A stretch of 47,159 nt of DNA, from assembly GCA_041686315.1 (NCBI GenBank), contig JAWLEC010000004.1, positions 1 to 47,159 on the forward strand, given 5' to 3'. Positions 39,817 to 47,159 of this stretch are shown piece by piece (the first letter of the stretch is position 1; the number at the start of each line of letters is the position of its first letter). A program made the position numbers and the translations under genes. This DNA is from Sva-07 sp041686315. Lineage in GTDB: Bacteria > Actinomycetota > Acidimicrobiia > Acidimicrobiales > Ilumatobacteraceae. The notes beneath the pieces were generated by a model that was not told where the DNA came from, searched no databases, and worked only from the letters and a program-made list of their open reading frames with translations.

Positions 39817-41448
39817 ATGGAGACCGGCTACGACCTCGAACGGATCCGCCGGCTCGCCCGCGCCACGTCCGATGCCATCGAGCAGCTCTGGTCGATCGTT
39901 TCCGACGACCCGGCAGCGCAGGACGCGCTCGATGCGGTCCGGCTCACGCGGAGGAACCTGCAGGATCACTGGTTGCCGCTGCTCGGACAGATCATCGCCA
40001 GCCAGGCCCTGCTCGGCTGGAACGCCGCCGGACCGGTTGCGGCGCGCTCCGGACCACGCCGTTCGGGACGGACGGATCCGCAGCGCAGAGCACAGGACCG
40101 GCAGCTCCTCGACGACCTGCTCCTCGTCCTCTACGACCTCACCTCGCACGACCCGGCCGATCGGCCCACCGACACCGAGCTCCAGCAGTTGGCCACCGAG
40201 CTGGCCGAGCGGGCGTACCGCAGCGACACCGTCGCCGACCGGCTGCTGGAGCTCGCCGGCGTCACGCCGAGCATGGCACTCGTCACGAGCTTGGCCGACT
40301 TCCCCGAGCACATCACGGTGGCGGCCCTCGTCGGAGCACTGCTCGCCGACGAACCGGTCGGCGCACTCGGCACCCGGCACCACCTCGAGGCGGTCGAAGC
40401 GGCGATGATCGGTCTGCTCGACACACCCCGGGCGGCACTCGACGTCCTGCTCGTGTCCGGGACGCTGTCCGCCCTGGGCACCTGGGAGCTGCTCGACGAC
40501 GATCTGGTCCACGAGTTCGTCGTCACCGCCCTGCACGATGCGGTGGCCACCGACCCGACGCGGCGACGTGACAGCTATCACGTCCTCGCCGAGCTGACTC
40601 TGCTCACCGGCACCACCCTCGACGGCGGGATGCAGGCGGGTCTGGCCCGGGGTGTCGCCGCGTCGCTGGTCGGCTACGTCGACACCCTGGCTCCGGCCAT
40701 CCGCCGCGAGGGAGGATCGGAGGTGCTCGTCCTGCTCGACGGAGAGGAAGTGGTGCTCGGCACGTACGAGCAGGTGACCGACCTCTTCGGTGCGATCCTG
40801 CGCGACCCGGTGGCCCAGGTGTCGGTCGGCATCGCCGCGGGTGCCTATGCGACCGCCGTCGTCGACGCCCGGGGTGTGGAGATCGTGCGCGGTTCCCATC
40901 TCGCCCGGGTGACGCGCTTTGCCGACCTCGTGGGTGACGCCACCCGCTCGGAACAGGCCGAGTTGGTGGTGGCTGCCGCCGCCACCGAGGCGGCTCGCCG
41001 GAAGCTCGGAACCCTCGTCGGTGTCGGAGTGAGCGTCGGCCTCACCGCTGCGGGAGTCGGCTCGCTGCTCCGCTCGGCGACCGGACGGGTCGTCTCGGCC
41101 GTCACCGACCGGCTCGCCGACGTCGAACCCGGCCGGATGCCGGGCCGGGCGATTCCCGCTGCGGTCTACGACGTGGTCACGATCTCGGCGGTCGCACTGG
41201 TGGTGCGCGATCCGGCGTTGCGGGCGCCGCTGGGCCTCGGTGGCGTGACGTCCACACAGTGGCGTGGCCTGGCCGACCGCATGACCGGCATCGAACGCAC
41301 CGACGACCCCGCCGAGCGGGCACGGCAGGTGCTCCGGCTCGAACGCCACATCGAAGACGAGATCTCCGAGCTCGACCACTACCTACGTGAGGTCCGCGAC
41401 GTGGAGAACCTCGACGAGCTCACCGAGGACCGCCGTCTCGGAGAGTGA
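39817..41448 (+). CDS. Large protein of unknown function paired with the small helical protein
   Basis: A 543-residue protein. Residues 1-120 are helical (DLERIRRLARATSDAIEQLWSI, RNLQDHWLPLLGQIIASQALLGW). A central repeat-like helical region contains DRLLELAGVTPSMALVTSLADFPEHI. Near residue 400 there is a Gly-rich hydrophobic stretch, LGTLVGVGVSVGLTAAGVGSLL, like a glycine zipper. The end is a charged helix, ERARQVLRLERHIEDEISELDHYLREV. The layout recalls large actinobacterial proteins coded beside WXG100-like partners (for example DUF6571), but I cannot confirm this. No signal peptide. ATG 39817 is chosen as the first sensible start after the upstream stop. Confidence 0.6.
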   Translation: METGYDLERIRRLARATSDAIEQLWSIVSDDPAAQDALDAVRLTRRNLQDHWLPLLGQIIASQALLGWNAAGPVAARSGPRRSGRTDPQRRAQDRQLLDDLLLVLYDLTSHDPADRPTDTELQQLATELAERAYRSDTVADRLLELAGVTPSMALVTSLADFPEHITVAALVGALLADEPVGALGTRHHLEAVEAAMIGLLDTPRAALDVLLVSGTLSALGTWELLDDDLVHEFVVTALHDAVATDPTRRRDSYHVLAELTLLTGTTLDGGMQAGLARGVAASLVGYVDTLAPAIRREGGSEVLVLLDGEEVVLGTYEQVTDLFGAILRDPVAQVSVGIAAGAYATAVVDARGVEIVRGSHLARVTRFADLVGDATRSEQAELVVAAAATEAARRKLGTLVGVGVSVGLTAAGVGSLLRSATGRVVSAVTDRLADVEPGRMPGRAIPAAVYDVVTISAVALVVRDPALRAPLGLGGVTSTQWRGLADRMTGIERTDDPAERARQVLRLERHIEDEISELDHYLREVRDVENLDELTEDRRLGE

Positions 41449-41464
41449 TCACCGGGGATCGACG

Positions 41465-42136
41465 TCAGAAGATGCGTGCCGGTTCGAGACCCTCGATGTC
41501 GGCACGTCCCATCAGCCAGGCGAGCCGGTCCGGTGGTGCCGCGGCGAGTGCCGCGTCGGGAAGCGGCGTGAGCCCCATGGGCTGGCGCGCCCGCCACAGC
41601 ATCTCCATCCGCCGCAGTTCGAGTCGCAGGTACTCCGCCGGCAGGTCGTGGAACTCCACGCCGACACCGAGGTCGATGTGATGGATCGCCACCTCTCGCA
41701 CACGCAGGAACGGCAGCTGGCAGATGTCGACCTCGCCGAACGCGGCGGCGCCACGGCCCACCCACGACGAGGAGGCCCAGCGCTGCTCGAGACGGGCGAT
41801 CGACGCCCGTAGATCATCGACCTGTTCCGCCGCAGGGCGAGGGGCTCCGGCGTCGATGTCGGCGTTGCGCACATCGATGCCACCCGGATACTGCTCGCCC
41901 ACCCGGCCGGCTGCCGCGGCGTCGAACATCCGGGAGTGGCCGTCGCCGCTGTGGGTGACGTGGGTGATCACATGGCCGACGGTCCAACCCGGCAGCCGGG
42001 AGGGGGCCGTGACGTCGAGGACCTCGGCGGCGACCAACCGGTCGAGATGCGACAACAGGCGCCGATGGGCGTCGACGGCGAGCGAGACATCGCGGACGAC
42101 GTCGTCGGGCGCCGCATCGAGGGACAAGGTTGACAC
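41465..42136 (-). CDS. DinB-like mycothiol-dependent maleylpyruvate isomerase family protein
   Basis: A 223-residue four-helix-bundle protein. The motif PSRLPGWTVGHVITHVTHSGDGHSRMF near residue 45 and REVAIHHIDLGVG near residue 148 supply the metal-binding His residues of the maleylpyruvate isomerase N-terminal/DinB fold. Such proteins use mycothiol as cofactor, consistent with an actinobacterial host. Substrate is unknown. GTG 42136 lies 6 nt after TAGCGT. It converges on the large unknown gene, with only 16 bp between stops. Confidence 0.88.
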   Translation of the reverse strand: MSTLSLDAAPDDVVRDVSLAVDAHRRLLSHLDRLVAAEVLDVTAPSRLPGWTVGHVITHVTHSGDGHSRMFDAAAAGRVGEQYPGGIDVRNADIDAGAPRPAAEQVDDLRASIARLEQRWASSSWVGRGAAAFGEVDICQLPFLRVREVAIHHIDLGVGVEFHDLPAEYLRLELRRMEMLWRARQPMGLTPLPDAALAAAPPDRLAWLMGRADIEGLEPARIF

Positions 42137-42142
42137 GACGCG

Positions 42143-42148
42143 ACGCTA
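42143..42148 (-). promoter_or_regulatory. Predicted -10 box (TAGCGT) of DinB-like gene
   Basis: TAGCGT on the minus strand ends 6 nt before the GTG at 42136. It faces away from gnd. Confidence 0.5.
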
Positions 42149-42228
42149 ACCCGCCGAAAGGGGTGAAGCCTCGCTGAACACCGTCGTCACCGCGACGCAG
42201 CCGTCGCCCGACATGGCAACCTGTCGAG

Positions 42229-43260
42229 ATGCAACTCGGAATGATCGGACTCGGCCGGATGGGCGCCAACATGGTGAGACGGCTGCACGCAGATGGCCAC
42301 CAGTGCGTCGTCCACGACGTCGACGAAGAGCCGATCGCCGAGCTCGAGACCCAACTCGGCGTCACCGGCGCACGTTCCCTCGAGGAGCTGGTCGCAGCGC
42401 TCGAGCCACCCCGCTCGATCTGGATCATGGTGCCCGCCGCGTTCGTCGGCGACACCGTGGACCGGCTCGCACCGATGCTCGAGGCCGGCGACACCATCGT
42501 CGACGGTGGCAACTCCTGGTACCACCACGACATCGACCGGTCGGAGGCGCTGACCGGGGCGGGCATCCACTACGTCGACGTCGGCGTCAGCGGCGGTGTG
42601 CACGGGCTCGAACGGGGCTACTGCCTGATGATCGGCGGTGACGACGACGCCGTCGAGCGGCTCACCCCGGTCTTCTCGACCCTTGCGCCCGGTGTGGAGA
42701 CCGCCGAACGCACTCCGGGACGTCCTCTCGACGACCCACCCGACCCCGAGGAACACGGATGGCTGCACTGCGGCCCCAGCGGCGCCGGACACTTCGTGAA
42801 GATGGTGCACAACGGCATCGAGTACGGCTTGATGGCCGCCTACGCCGAAGGGATCAACGTGCTGGCCAAGGCGAACATCGGGGCCACCGACCACGACGCC
42901 GACGCCGAGACCGCTCCGCTCGAGACGGCGAAGTACTACCGCTACGACCTCGACCTCGCGAAGGTCACCGAGGTGTGGCGCCGCGGCTCGGTGATCAGTT
43001 CGTGGCTGCTCGACCTCACGGCCGCAGCATTCCACGCCGATCCCGGGCTCGACGCCTACTCGGGCACCGTGAGCGACTCGGGAGAGGGCCGGTGGACGGT
43101 GGCGGCTGCCGTCGACGAGGGTGTCCCCGTTCCGGTGCTGTCGGCGGCACTCTTCCAACGGTTCTCGTCGAGGGGTCGCAGCGACGTCGCCGACCAGGTG
43201 CTGTCGGCAATGCGCGCCGGGTTCGGCGGCCATGCCGAGCGGGAAGCGTCGACGCGATGA
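42229..43260 (+). CDS. gnd: 6-phosphogluconate dehydrogenase (short, decarboxylating type)
   Basis: A 343-residue enzyme of the short Gnd class. It has the cofactor motif LGMIGLGRMGANM, the DGGNSWYHHDIDRS loop, VSGGVHGLERGYCLMIGG and the catalytic GPSGAGHFVKMVHNGIEYG with Lys and His. It oxidises 6-phosphogluconate to ribulose 5-phosphate and CO2. Compared with the family it carries a short Pro/Asp-rich insertion (ERTPGRPLDDPPDPEEHGW) before the catalytic segment. The stop overlaps the zwf start by 4 bases, joining two oxidative pentose phosphate enzymes in one operon. Confidence 0.94.
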   Translation: MQLGMIGLGRMGANMVRRLHADGHQCVVHDVDEEPIAELETQLGVTGARSLEELVAALEPPRSIWIMVPAAFVGDTVDRLAPMLEAGDTIVDGGNSWYHHDIDRSEALTGAGIHYVDVGVSGGVHGLERGYCLMIGGDDDAVERLTPVFSTLAPGVETAERTPGRPLDDPPDPEEHGWLHCGPSGAGHFVKMVHNGIEYGLMAAYAEGINVLAKANIGATDHDADAETAPLETAKYYRYDLDLAKVTEVWRRGSVISSWLLDLTAAAFHADPGLDAYSGTVSDSGEGRWTVAAAVDEGVPVPVLSAALFQRFSSRGRSDVADQVLSAMRAGFGGHAEREASTR

Positions 43261-44777
43261 GCGACGCCACGGAGACGAGCGCCGACCCGAGCAGCGACCT
43301 GGAGGAAACGAGCAGCGACGGCCGGATGACCACGGGGGCAGCCACACCCCACGTCGACACGGCCAGCATCCAGACCGTCCAGCCCGAGGCCGATGCGCTC
43401 GTGCTCTTCGGCGCCACGGGCGACCTGGCGAAGCGCAAGCTGTTCCCGTCGCTGTACCGGCTGGAACGATCCGGAGCGCTCCACGTCCCGGTCATCGGCG
43501 TCGCCCGCAGCGACTGGACCGACGAGGACTTCCGACGCCATGCACGCGAGTCGATCGAGGAGCACGTCGACGACGCCGACGAGTCGGTGATCACTGCTCT
43601 GTGCGGCCGGCTCGACCTGATCCAGGGCGACTACGGCTCGGAGGAGACCTGGAACGAACTGCGAGCGACGCTCGACCGCGCCAACTCCCTGGTCGCCGTC
43701 TTCTACATGGCCATCCCCCCGTCGGCGTTCCCCACCATCGCCACCAAACTCGAGTCGGCGGACCTGCACACGCGGGGACGCATCGTGGTGGAGAAGCCGT
43801 TCGGCCGCGACCTCGAGTCGGCGATCGAGCTCAACCGGACGCTGCACTCGATCTTTGCCGAGGACCACATCTTCCGGATCGACCACTACCTCGGCAAGGA
43901 GTCGGTGGAGGACCTCCTGGTGTTCCGCTTCGCGAACACCCTCATCGAGCCGGTGTGGAACCGCAACTACGTGCGCAGCGTGCAGATCACGATGTCGGAG
44001 ACCCTCGATGTGGAGGGTCGTGGATCGTTCTACGACTCGGTCGGAGCCATCCGCGACGTGTTCCAGAACCACCTCCTGCAGGTGGTGTCCCTGCTGGCGA
44101 TGGAGCCGCCCGCCGGCGCCGACGCCGGATTCCTCCAGGACGAGAAGGCCAAGGTGATCGCGGCGATGCGGCCGATCGACACCGCCGCTCTCGTGCGCGG
44201 GCAGTACGTCGGCTACCGCGACGAGGAGGGGGTCGATCCCGAGTCGAACGTGGAGACCTTCGCCGCCGCCCGCCTCGAGATCGACTCGTGGCGGTGGGCG
44301 GGCGTGCCGTGGTACGTGCGGTTCGGCAAGGCGATGCCACAGAACGCCACCGAAGCGGTGATCGAACTGCGCGAACCGCCGCGCATGCTCTTCGACGAGT
44401 CGGGTGGGCCGCCGCCGGGACGCAATCTCATCCGGCTCCGCCTGGGCAAGCACGACGGTGTCACCTTCGCGCTGCAGGCCAAGACACCGGGCCCCGAGCT
44501 CGACAGCGAGGAGATCGACATCAGCGTCGACTTCGCCGCCGCGCTCGGTGAGCGCCAGGACGCCTACGAGCGGCTGCTGGGCGACGCGTTGGCGGGCTCG
44601 CTGCGCCGCTTCGCTCGCCAGGACATCGTGGAGGGCACGTGGCGGGTGGTGCAGCCGGCGCTCGACGACCCCGGCCTCGTGGTGCCCTACTTCCGGGGCT
44701 CGTGGGGTCCGGCCGACGCCGACGACATCCTCGTCAACGACGACACCTGGTACGAACCGACGCCCGACCGGTCCTGA
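43257..44777 (+). CDS. zwf: Glucose-6-phosphate 1-dehydrogenase
   Basis: A 506-residue G6PDH. Motifs are the coenzyme loop LFGATGDLAKRKLFPSLY, VVEKPFGRDL, and catalytic RIDHYLGKE with the active-site His. The C-terminal domain includes RFGKAMPQNATEAVIELREPP. The first 45 residues are Ser/Thr/Asp/Glu-rich and probably disordered; ATG 43257 is kept because it gives the ATGA overlap with gnd, but the in-frame Met at GRMTTG is an alternative. It makes 6-phosphogluconolactone and NADPH. No lactonase (pgl) or transaldolase lies in the window. Confidence 0.95.
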   Translation: MSDATETSADPSSDLEETSSDGRMTTGAATPHVDTASIQTVQPEADALVLFGATGDLAKRKLFPSLYRLERSGALHVPVIGVARSDWTDEDFRRHARESIEEHVDDADESVITALCGRLDLIQGDYGSEETWNELRATLDRANSLVAVFYMAIPPSAFPTIATKLESADLHTRGRIVVEKPFGRDLESAIELNRTLHSIFAEDHIFRIDHYLGKESVEDLLVFRFANTLIEPVWNRNYVRSVQITMSETLDVEGRGSFYDSVGAIRDVFQNHLLQVVSLLAMEPPAGADAGFLQDEKAKVIAAMRPIDTAALVRGQYVGYRDEEGVDPESNVETFAAARLEIDSWRWAGVPWYVRFGKAMPQNATEAVIELREPPRMLFDESGGPPPGRNLIRLRLGKHDGVTFALQAKTPGPELDSEEIDISVDFAAALGERQDAYERLLGDALAGSLRRFARQDIVEGTWRVVQPALDDPGLVVPYFRGSWGPADADDILVNDDTWYEPTPDRS

Positions 44778-44849
44778 GCGCTCGTGAGCGCTCCGTCCGC
44801 TACCGTCGTTCTCACCTGACGGACGCATCGTCCCGAATGGTGAGACGCC

Positions 44850-45740
44850 ATGTGGATCCCCATCACCCTCGCTGCGGCGACCTTCCAGATCCTGCGCACC
44901 TCGCGACAGCACCGCCTGCGCCCGGTGCTGTCGGTGAACGCCGCAGGGTTCGTCCGCTATGCCTACGGGTTCCCGCTGGCCGTCGTCGCCTGCATCGTCA
45001 CGTTCGGCCTCGCCGGGGCGACGGTCCCGGGGATCCCCCTGCGCTTCTGGCCGATCGTCGCCGGTGCCGGCGTGTCGCAGATCCTCGGCACACTCGCACT
45101 GCTGCGCGCCTTCGACCTCCGCGACTTCGCCATCGGCACCGTCTACGCGAAGACCGAGGTGATCCTCGTCGCCGTCGTGTCGGCCGTCGCCCTCGGCGAA
45201 CCGCTGGCACCGCTCGGCTGGATCGCCGCACTCGTCTGCATGATCGGGGTGGCGTGGCTCGCGGCGCCGACCCGACTCGGCGACGTGTTGACCGACGCGC
45301 GGGATCCTGCGGCCCTCATGGGCCTGCTCGCCGGCGGATGCTTCGCCGTGGCCGCAGTGGGGATCCGGGCGGCGTCGACGTCGCTCGACGACGACGGCAC
45401 GTGGAACCGGGCACTGCTCACACTCACGGTGATGCTCGGCATCCAGACCGCCCTGAACGGTGCGCAACTCGCCTCGGGTGGCACCCGTCAACTCGTCGAC
45501 GTGGCCAGGGCGTGGCGGGCGGCACTCCCGGTCGGTGTGCTCAGCCTGTGCGGGTCGACGGGGTGGGCAACCGCCGTGACGCTCGCCAATGCAGCGAAGG
45601 TCCGCACGCTGGGTCAGGTGGAGCTGGTGATGGCGTTCGCCATCTCGGCATGGGTGCTCCACGAGCAACACACCCGCGCCGAGTACGTCGCCAGCACCCT
45701 GGTGCTGCTCGGCGTGGTGGGCGTGATCGCATTCGGCTGA
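44850..45740 (+). CDS. EamA-type drug/metabolite transporter
   Basis: A 296-residue membrane protein with about ten hydrophobic helices in two repeats, starting MWIPITLAAATFQILRTSRQHRL. The first half ends near KTEVILVAVVSAVALGEPLAPLGWIAAL and the second near LGQVELVMAFAISAWVLHEQHTRAEYVASTLVLLGVVGVIA, both matching the EamA (DMT superfamily) consensus. Substrate is unknown. It lies 72 bp after zwf, with an AGCGCTC/GAGCGCT inverted repeat between, and may be transcribed separately. Confidence 0.9.
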   Translation: MWIPITLAAATFQILRTSRQHRLRPVLSVNAAGFVRYAYGFPLAVVACIVTFGLAGATVPGIPLRFWPIVAGAGVSQILGTLALLRAFDLRDFAIGTVYAKTEVILVAVVSAVALGEPLAPLGWIAALVCMIGVAWLAAPTRLGDVLTDARDPAALMGLLAGGCFAVAAVGIRAASTSLDDDGTWNRALLTLTVMLGIQTALNGAQLASGGTRQLVDVARAWRAALPVGVLSLCGSTGWATAVTLANAAKVRTLGQVELVMAFAISAWVLHEQHTRAEYVASTLVLLGVVGVIAFG

Positions 45741-45765
45741 GCGGCAACGCCGCGCCCGGCGGCCG

Positions 45766-46545
45766 TCAGTCGACGACCGACGGGTCGTCGATCACGCTGC
45801 GCAGCAGCCACTGGAAGACCCGCCAGCCGGTGTCGGCCTCCTGCATCGTGGCCGCAGCGACCGCCGCCGACTCGTCGGAGATCGGCACGCCGTGCGGGGC
45901 CTTCACGTGCACCTCGGCGACGCGCTCGCTCATCACGAACCAGCCGACGGCCTCCTCGACGGAGCCGCCCACGGTGAGCGGACCGTGGTTGCGGAGGATG
46001 CAGAACTTCGCGCCGCCCAACGCCTCGGCGATCCGCTTGCCGCCGTCGACCGACAGCACCTCGACCTCCTCGTCGTCGAACAGCGCCTGGTCGAAGACGA
46101 AGGCGCACGACTCCTGGCTGAGAGCCCGGAACGGCTGCACGTTGGCCGACCACGGAGTGCCGAACTGGGTGTGGGTGTGGGCAGCGCTCACCACGTCGGG
46201 TCGGGCGGCGAGCAGGGGGGCGTGGATGTTGTAGCCGGCGGTGTTGATCGCTCCGGTGGCGGTGCCGGCGGCGTCCTTCACCCGGCCGTCGGGTCCGACG
46301 AGAACGAGCCGGTCGACCGTCGCCCGGTGGAACGGGACTCCCCAGTCGAGCAACCAGAAGTGGTCGGTGAGTTCGGGATCACGCGCCGAGATGTGTCCGT
46401 CACCCAGCTGACCCCAGCGCATGGCTCCGAAGATGCGGTAGCCGAGCGCACACATGCGCTTGCGGTGCACGCGCTCGTCGTCGGGCGACCGCACCGCGTC
46501 GAACGGCTCGACACCGGGGAACACCGGATACGCGGACTCACTCAC
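45766..46545 (-). CDS. Class II aldolase/adducin-family protein
   Basis: A 259-residue protein of the fuculose-phosphate aldolase/ribulose-phosphate 4-epimerase family. It has GDGHISARDPE, TAGYNIHAPLLAARPDVVSAAHTHTQFG (zinc His pair in HTHT) and CILRNHGPLTVGGSVEEAVGWF (third zinc His). The catalytic metal site is intact. Substrate could be a sugar phosphate or a hydroxy-oxo acid. GTG 46545 is preferred over GTG 46554 because it follows TACGGT by 7 nt. It converges on the EamA gene. Confidence 0.9.
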   Translation of the reverse strand: MSESAYPVFPGVEPFDAVRSPDDERVHRKRMCALGYRIFGAMRWGQLGDGHISARDPELTDHFWLLDWGVPFHRATVDRLVLVGPDGRVKDAAGTATGAINTAGYNIHAPLLAARPDVVSAAHTHTQFGTPWSANVQPFRALSQESCAFVFDQALFDDEEVEVLSVDGGKRIAEALGGAKFCILRNHGPLTVGGSVEEAVGWFVMSERVAEVHVKAPHGVPISDESAAVAAATMQEADTGWRVFQWLLRSVIDDPSVVD

Positions 46546-46552
46546 GTCGTCC

Positions 46553-46558
46553 ACCGTA
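46553..46558 (-). promoter_or_regulatory. Predicted -10 box (TACGGT) of class II aldolase gene
   Basis: TACGGT on the minus strand ends 7 nt before the GTG at 46545. Confidence 0.45.
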
Positions 46559-46595
46559 CCGCCGTCGGCCGGGCCGGACGGGGGCGAGTCGGACG

Positions 46596-47159
46596 TCAGG
46601 CCGGGAAGCCGCGGCGGGGGACGACGATGACGGTGCCGTCGTCGGGATCGACGTCGACCGACACGCAGACGTGGAACACCTCGCCGAGCCGCTCGGCGGT
46701 GAGCACGTCGTGGGCCGCCCCGGTGGCCACCACCCGGCCCGCCTCGAGCATCACCAGCCGGTCGGCGTAGGTGCCGGCGAGCGTGAGGTCGTGCATCGCC
46801 GCGATCACCGTGATCCTGCGGTGTTCGCGGAGCTCGGTCACCAGTTCGAGCGCCTGTTGCTGGTGCCCGATGTCGAGCGCCGAGGTCGGCTCGTCGAGCA
46901 GCAGCACCGGCGCCTCCTGGGCGAGGGCCCTCGCCAGCACCACACGCTGGCGCTCCCCACCGCTGAGCGATCCCAGCATCCGCGCGGCGAACCCGCCCAG
47001 ACGCAACCGGTCGATCACCGAACACGCCACGTCACGGTCGTGCCCGGTCGGCGCTCCGAAGTAGCCGACGTACGGTGTGCGGCCCAGCAACACGTAGTCG
47101 AACACGCTCATGTCGTCGGGGATCAACGGGTCCTGCGCGACGTAGGCGACCTGGGTGGC
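46596..47159 (-). CDS. FecE/BtuD-type ABC ATPase (N-terminus off window)
   Basis: The 187 visible codons hold the Q-loop region VAYVAQDPLIPDDMSVFDYVLLGRTPY, signature LSGGERQRVVLARAL, Walker B PVLLLDEP and switch His in AAMHDLTLAGTYADRLVML. The Walker A segment lies beyond 47159. The DYVLLGRTPY segment is typical of iron-siderophore, heme or cobalamin importers (FecE, FhuC, BtuD, HmuV). The other subunits should be upstream, outside the window. The C-terminal tail ends in a short VIVVPRRGFPA extension. Confidence 0.9.
   Translation of the reverse strand, partial: ATQVAYVAQDPLIPDDMSVFDYVLLGRTPYVGYFGAPTGHDRDVACSVIDRLRLGGFAARMLGSLSGGERQRVVLARALAQEAPVLLLDEPTSALDIGHQQQALELVTELREHRRITVIAAMHDLTLAGTYADRLVMLEAGRVVATGAAHDVLTAERLGEVFHVCVSVDVDPDDGTVIVVPRRGFPA

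Noticed and set aside
43056..45671. Open frame of about 870 codons on the minus strand opposite gnd, zwf and the EamA gene
   Set aside because: Shadow of three motif-supported genes; composition is typical of reverse-frame GC bias.

Overview
The window is 47 kb of very GC-rich, densely coded bacterial chromosome. The gene content suggests an actinobacterium: a wax-ester synthase/DGAT, a mycothiol-type maleylpyruvate isomerase fold, a small Cys-rich protein of actinobacterial type, many GTG starts, and frequent ATGA/GTGA overlaps. My best guess is the class Acidimicrobiia (Ilumatobacter-like). That is inference from gene content; no rRNA or other marker gene is present. I see no prophage, insertion sequence, tRNA, rRNA or CRISPR array.

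Layout. 1-4.6 kb: the start of an ABC exporter behind an autoregulated TetR gene with a perfect 20-bp operator, then a secreted SGNH esterase, a TesB thioesterase, a Crp/Fnr regulator and an unknown protein. 4.7-9.2 kb: a DsbA/FrnE-like oxidoreductase, a truncated GlsB-like membrane protein, an amidase, a DUF6544-DUF302 pair and a GS17M-like protein. 9.3-12.6 kb: a 960-residue fusion of a nucleophile-less alpha/beta-hydrolase with an ATP-grasp/phosphohistidine (PEP-synthase or rifampin-phosphotransferase-like) enzyme, translationally coupled to a four-helix membrane protein. 12.7-19.4 kb: an oxidoreductase, two SnoaL-like proteins, the TldD/TldE protease pair, a LEA-like protein, a small unknown protein and a methyltransferase. 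19.5-24.7 kb: MOSC protein, P450, WS/DGAT and a HAD-acyltransferase fusion (neutral and polar lipid metabolism). 25-29.4 kb: thioredoxin with zinc ribbon, hotdog thioesterase, CHAD-CYTH protein, second amidase. 29.4-35 kb: a tandem hairpin repeat, SRPBCC protein, a broken amine-catabolism cluster, an AcuI-like reductase and a TauE-type permease. 35-39.4 kb: a TPP riboswitch controlling thiamine pyrophosphokinase and a ThiBPQ importer. 39.5-47.2 kb: an unknown two-gene pair, a DinB-like protein, gnd-zwf (oxidative pentose phosphate pathway), an EamA transporter, a class II aldolase and the end of a FecE-type ABC ATPase.

Three patterns cut across these regions. First, many genes that head a transcription unit have a TANNNT box 6-8 nt before an ATG/GTG, as expected for leaderless mRNAs; this also decides several starts. 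Second, several intergenic gaps hold recognisable pieces of broken genes: GlsB-like, lipase C-terminus, sugar isomerase, class III aminotransferase N-terminus and luciferase-like oxidoreductase C-terminus. This looks like ongoing gene loss. Third, strong inverted repeats sit at gene ends and in divergent promoters, including a tandem pair of 50-base hairpins whose differences preserve base pairing.
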